Positions 36,714 to 37,179 of a DNA stretch of 37,179 bases are shown one piece after another. Positions within the stretch are counted from its first letter, which is position 1. Each line of letters opens with the position of its first letter. A model generated the notes under the pieces. It did no database searches, was not told where the DNA came from, and was given only the letters and a program-made list of their open reading frames with translations. Source of the stretch: Actinomycetota bacterium. Its GTDB lineage: Bacteria > Actinomycetota > CADDZG01 > WHSQ01. A program made the translations under genes and the position numbers. Location of the stretch: assembly GCA_030446465.1 (NCBI GenBank), contig JAUJNI010000003.1, positions 136,868 to 174,046 of the forward strand. The letters are read 5' to 3'.

Positions 36714-37179
36714 GTGACCGGGATGCCCGACGTCGTTCTTCCCGTACTGAACGAAGCGTTGGCTCTGCCATGGGTTCTCGACCGCCTGCCTAATGGTTAC
36801 CAACCCATCATCGTCGACAACGGATCGACCGACGGATCTCCGAACATCGCTCGGGCGCTGGGTGCGACCGTTGTGTCCGAGCCTCGACGCGGCTTTGGAG
36901 CGGCTTGCTATGCCGGTTTGCTGGCAGCGTCTTCCGAGATCGTCTGTTTCATGGATTGCGACGGGTCACTGGATCCGCGCCGGCTCCACGACCTTGCCCA
37001 CCCTGTGGCTGCAGGAGAGTTCGACCTCGTGCTCGGGGAGCGAAAGGCTCAGCGCGGGGCATGGCCGCTGCACGCTCGCATCGCGAATCGATACCTTGCG
37101 CGCACGGTTCACCGGCGCACCCGAGTGCAGTTGCCCGACCTCGGCCCGATGCGAGCGGCGCGCCGCATCGATCTGCTCG
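36714..37179 (+). CDS. Family 2 glycosyltransferase, partial at window end
   Basis: The open frame runs to the window edge, giving the first about 155 residues of a GT2 enzyme. It shows DVVLPVLNEA, PIIVDNGSTDGS for nucleotide binding, and the metal-binding DxD-type motif FMDCDGSLDP, followed by LGERKAQRG. The best fit is the dolichyl/polyprenyl-phosphate sugar synthase-like group. The start is GTG 36714 or ATG 36723 in the same frame. A TAGCGT hexamer at 36710-36715 stands 7 bases before the ATG, which would fit a leaderless transcript. It is divergent from the membrane glycosyltransferase-like gene. Confidence 0.85.
   Translation, partial: MTGMPDVVLPVLNEALALPWVLDRLPNGYQPIIVDNGSTDGSPNIARALGATVVSEPRRGFGAACYAGLLAASSEIVCFMDCDGSLDPRRLHDLAHPVAAGEFDLVLGERKAQRGAWPLHARIANRYLARTVHRRTRVQLPDLGPMRAARRIDLL

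Overview
The window is high-GC DNA from an actinobacterium, probably a deep-branching, poorly characterised lineage. The evidence is the GC-rich codon use, many GTG/TTG starts, one groEL under a perfect CIRCE operator, a TTG-started L33 gene near tRNA genes, AbiEi/DUF559-type proteins and an actinobacterial style of envelope and sugar genes. I cannot place it more exactly from sequence alone.

Layout. 1-4676 holds two divergent transcription units that resemble the accessory part of a methylamine dehydrogenase (mau) locus. MauE-like, secreted-protein and phosphodiesterase genes run leftward. A MauD-like thioredoxin, a Tat-exported Cys-rich protein, a possible 24-residue membrane peptide and a polytopic membrane protein run rightward. 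No dehydrogenase heavy chain is present. 4709-6671 is an accessory islet: three copies of a 51-bp imperfect palindrome bracket an AbiEi-DUF559 nuclease-like gene and an MNT/HEPN (MntA-HepT-like) pair. A fourth, inverted copy lies at 18294-18344, beside tRNA-Tyr.

6679-8948 encodes UDP-glucose dehydrogenase and UDP-xylose synthase, which act in sequence. 9127-10744 is groEL, followed by an LPXTG-type surface protein and a membrane-anchored protein. 12654-14267 carries rpmG, a DUF3105 lipoprotein, a zinc-ribbon protein, tRNA-Met and tRNA-Thr, all on the minus strand. 14370-18292 is a plus-strand block of a zinc alcohol dehydrogenase, a broken GGDEF-EAL gene and a sirtuin, ending at the fourth palindrome and tRNA-Tyr. 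An M23 peptidase and an NDP-sugar pyrophosphorylase follow.

21216-32047 is a minus-strand respiratory complex I operon, nuoABCDHIJKLMN, with no nuoE, nuoF or nuoG. NuoI has a very long disordered tail. 32220-36608 is a tightly overlapping operon of a membrane glycosyltransferase-like protein, an OmpR-type response regulator, a histidine kinase and a sugar epimerase, divergent from a partial GT2 glycosyltransferase that runs off the window end.

Six single-base reading-frame breaks fall between about 9.6 and 19.7 kb, in groEL (two), the LPXTG protein, the GGDEF-EAL gene (two) and the M23 peptidase. I see none elsewhere. Because groEL is normally essential, many of these are probably sequence errors. 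The GGDEF-EAL gene also lacks its N-terminal membrane segment and may be a true pseudogene.
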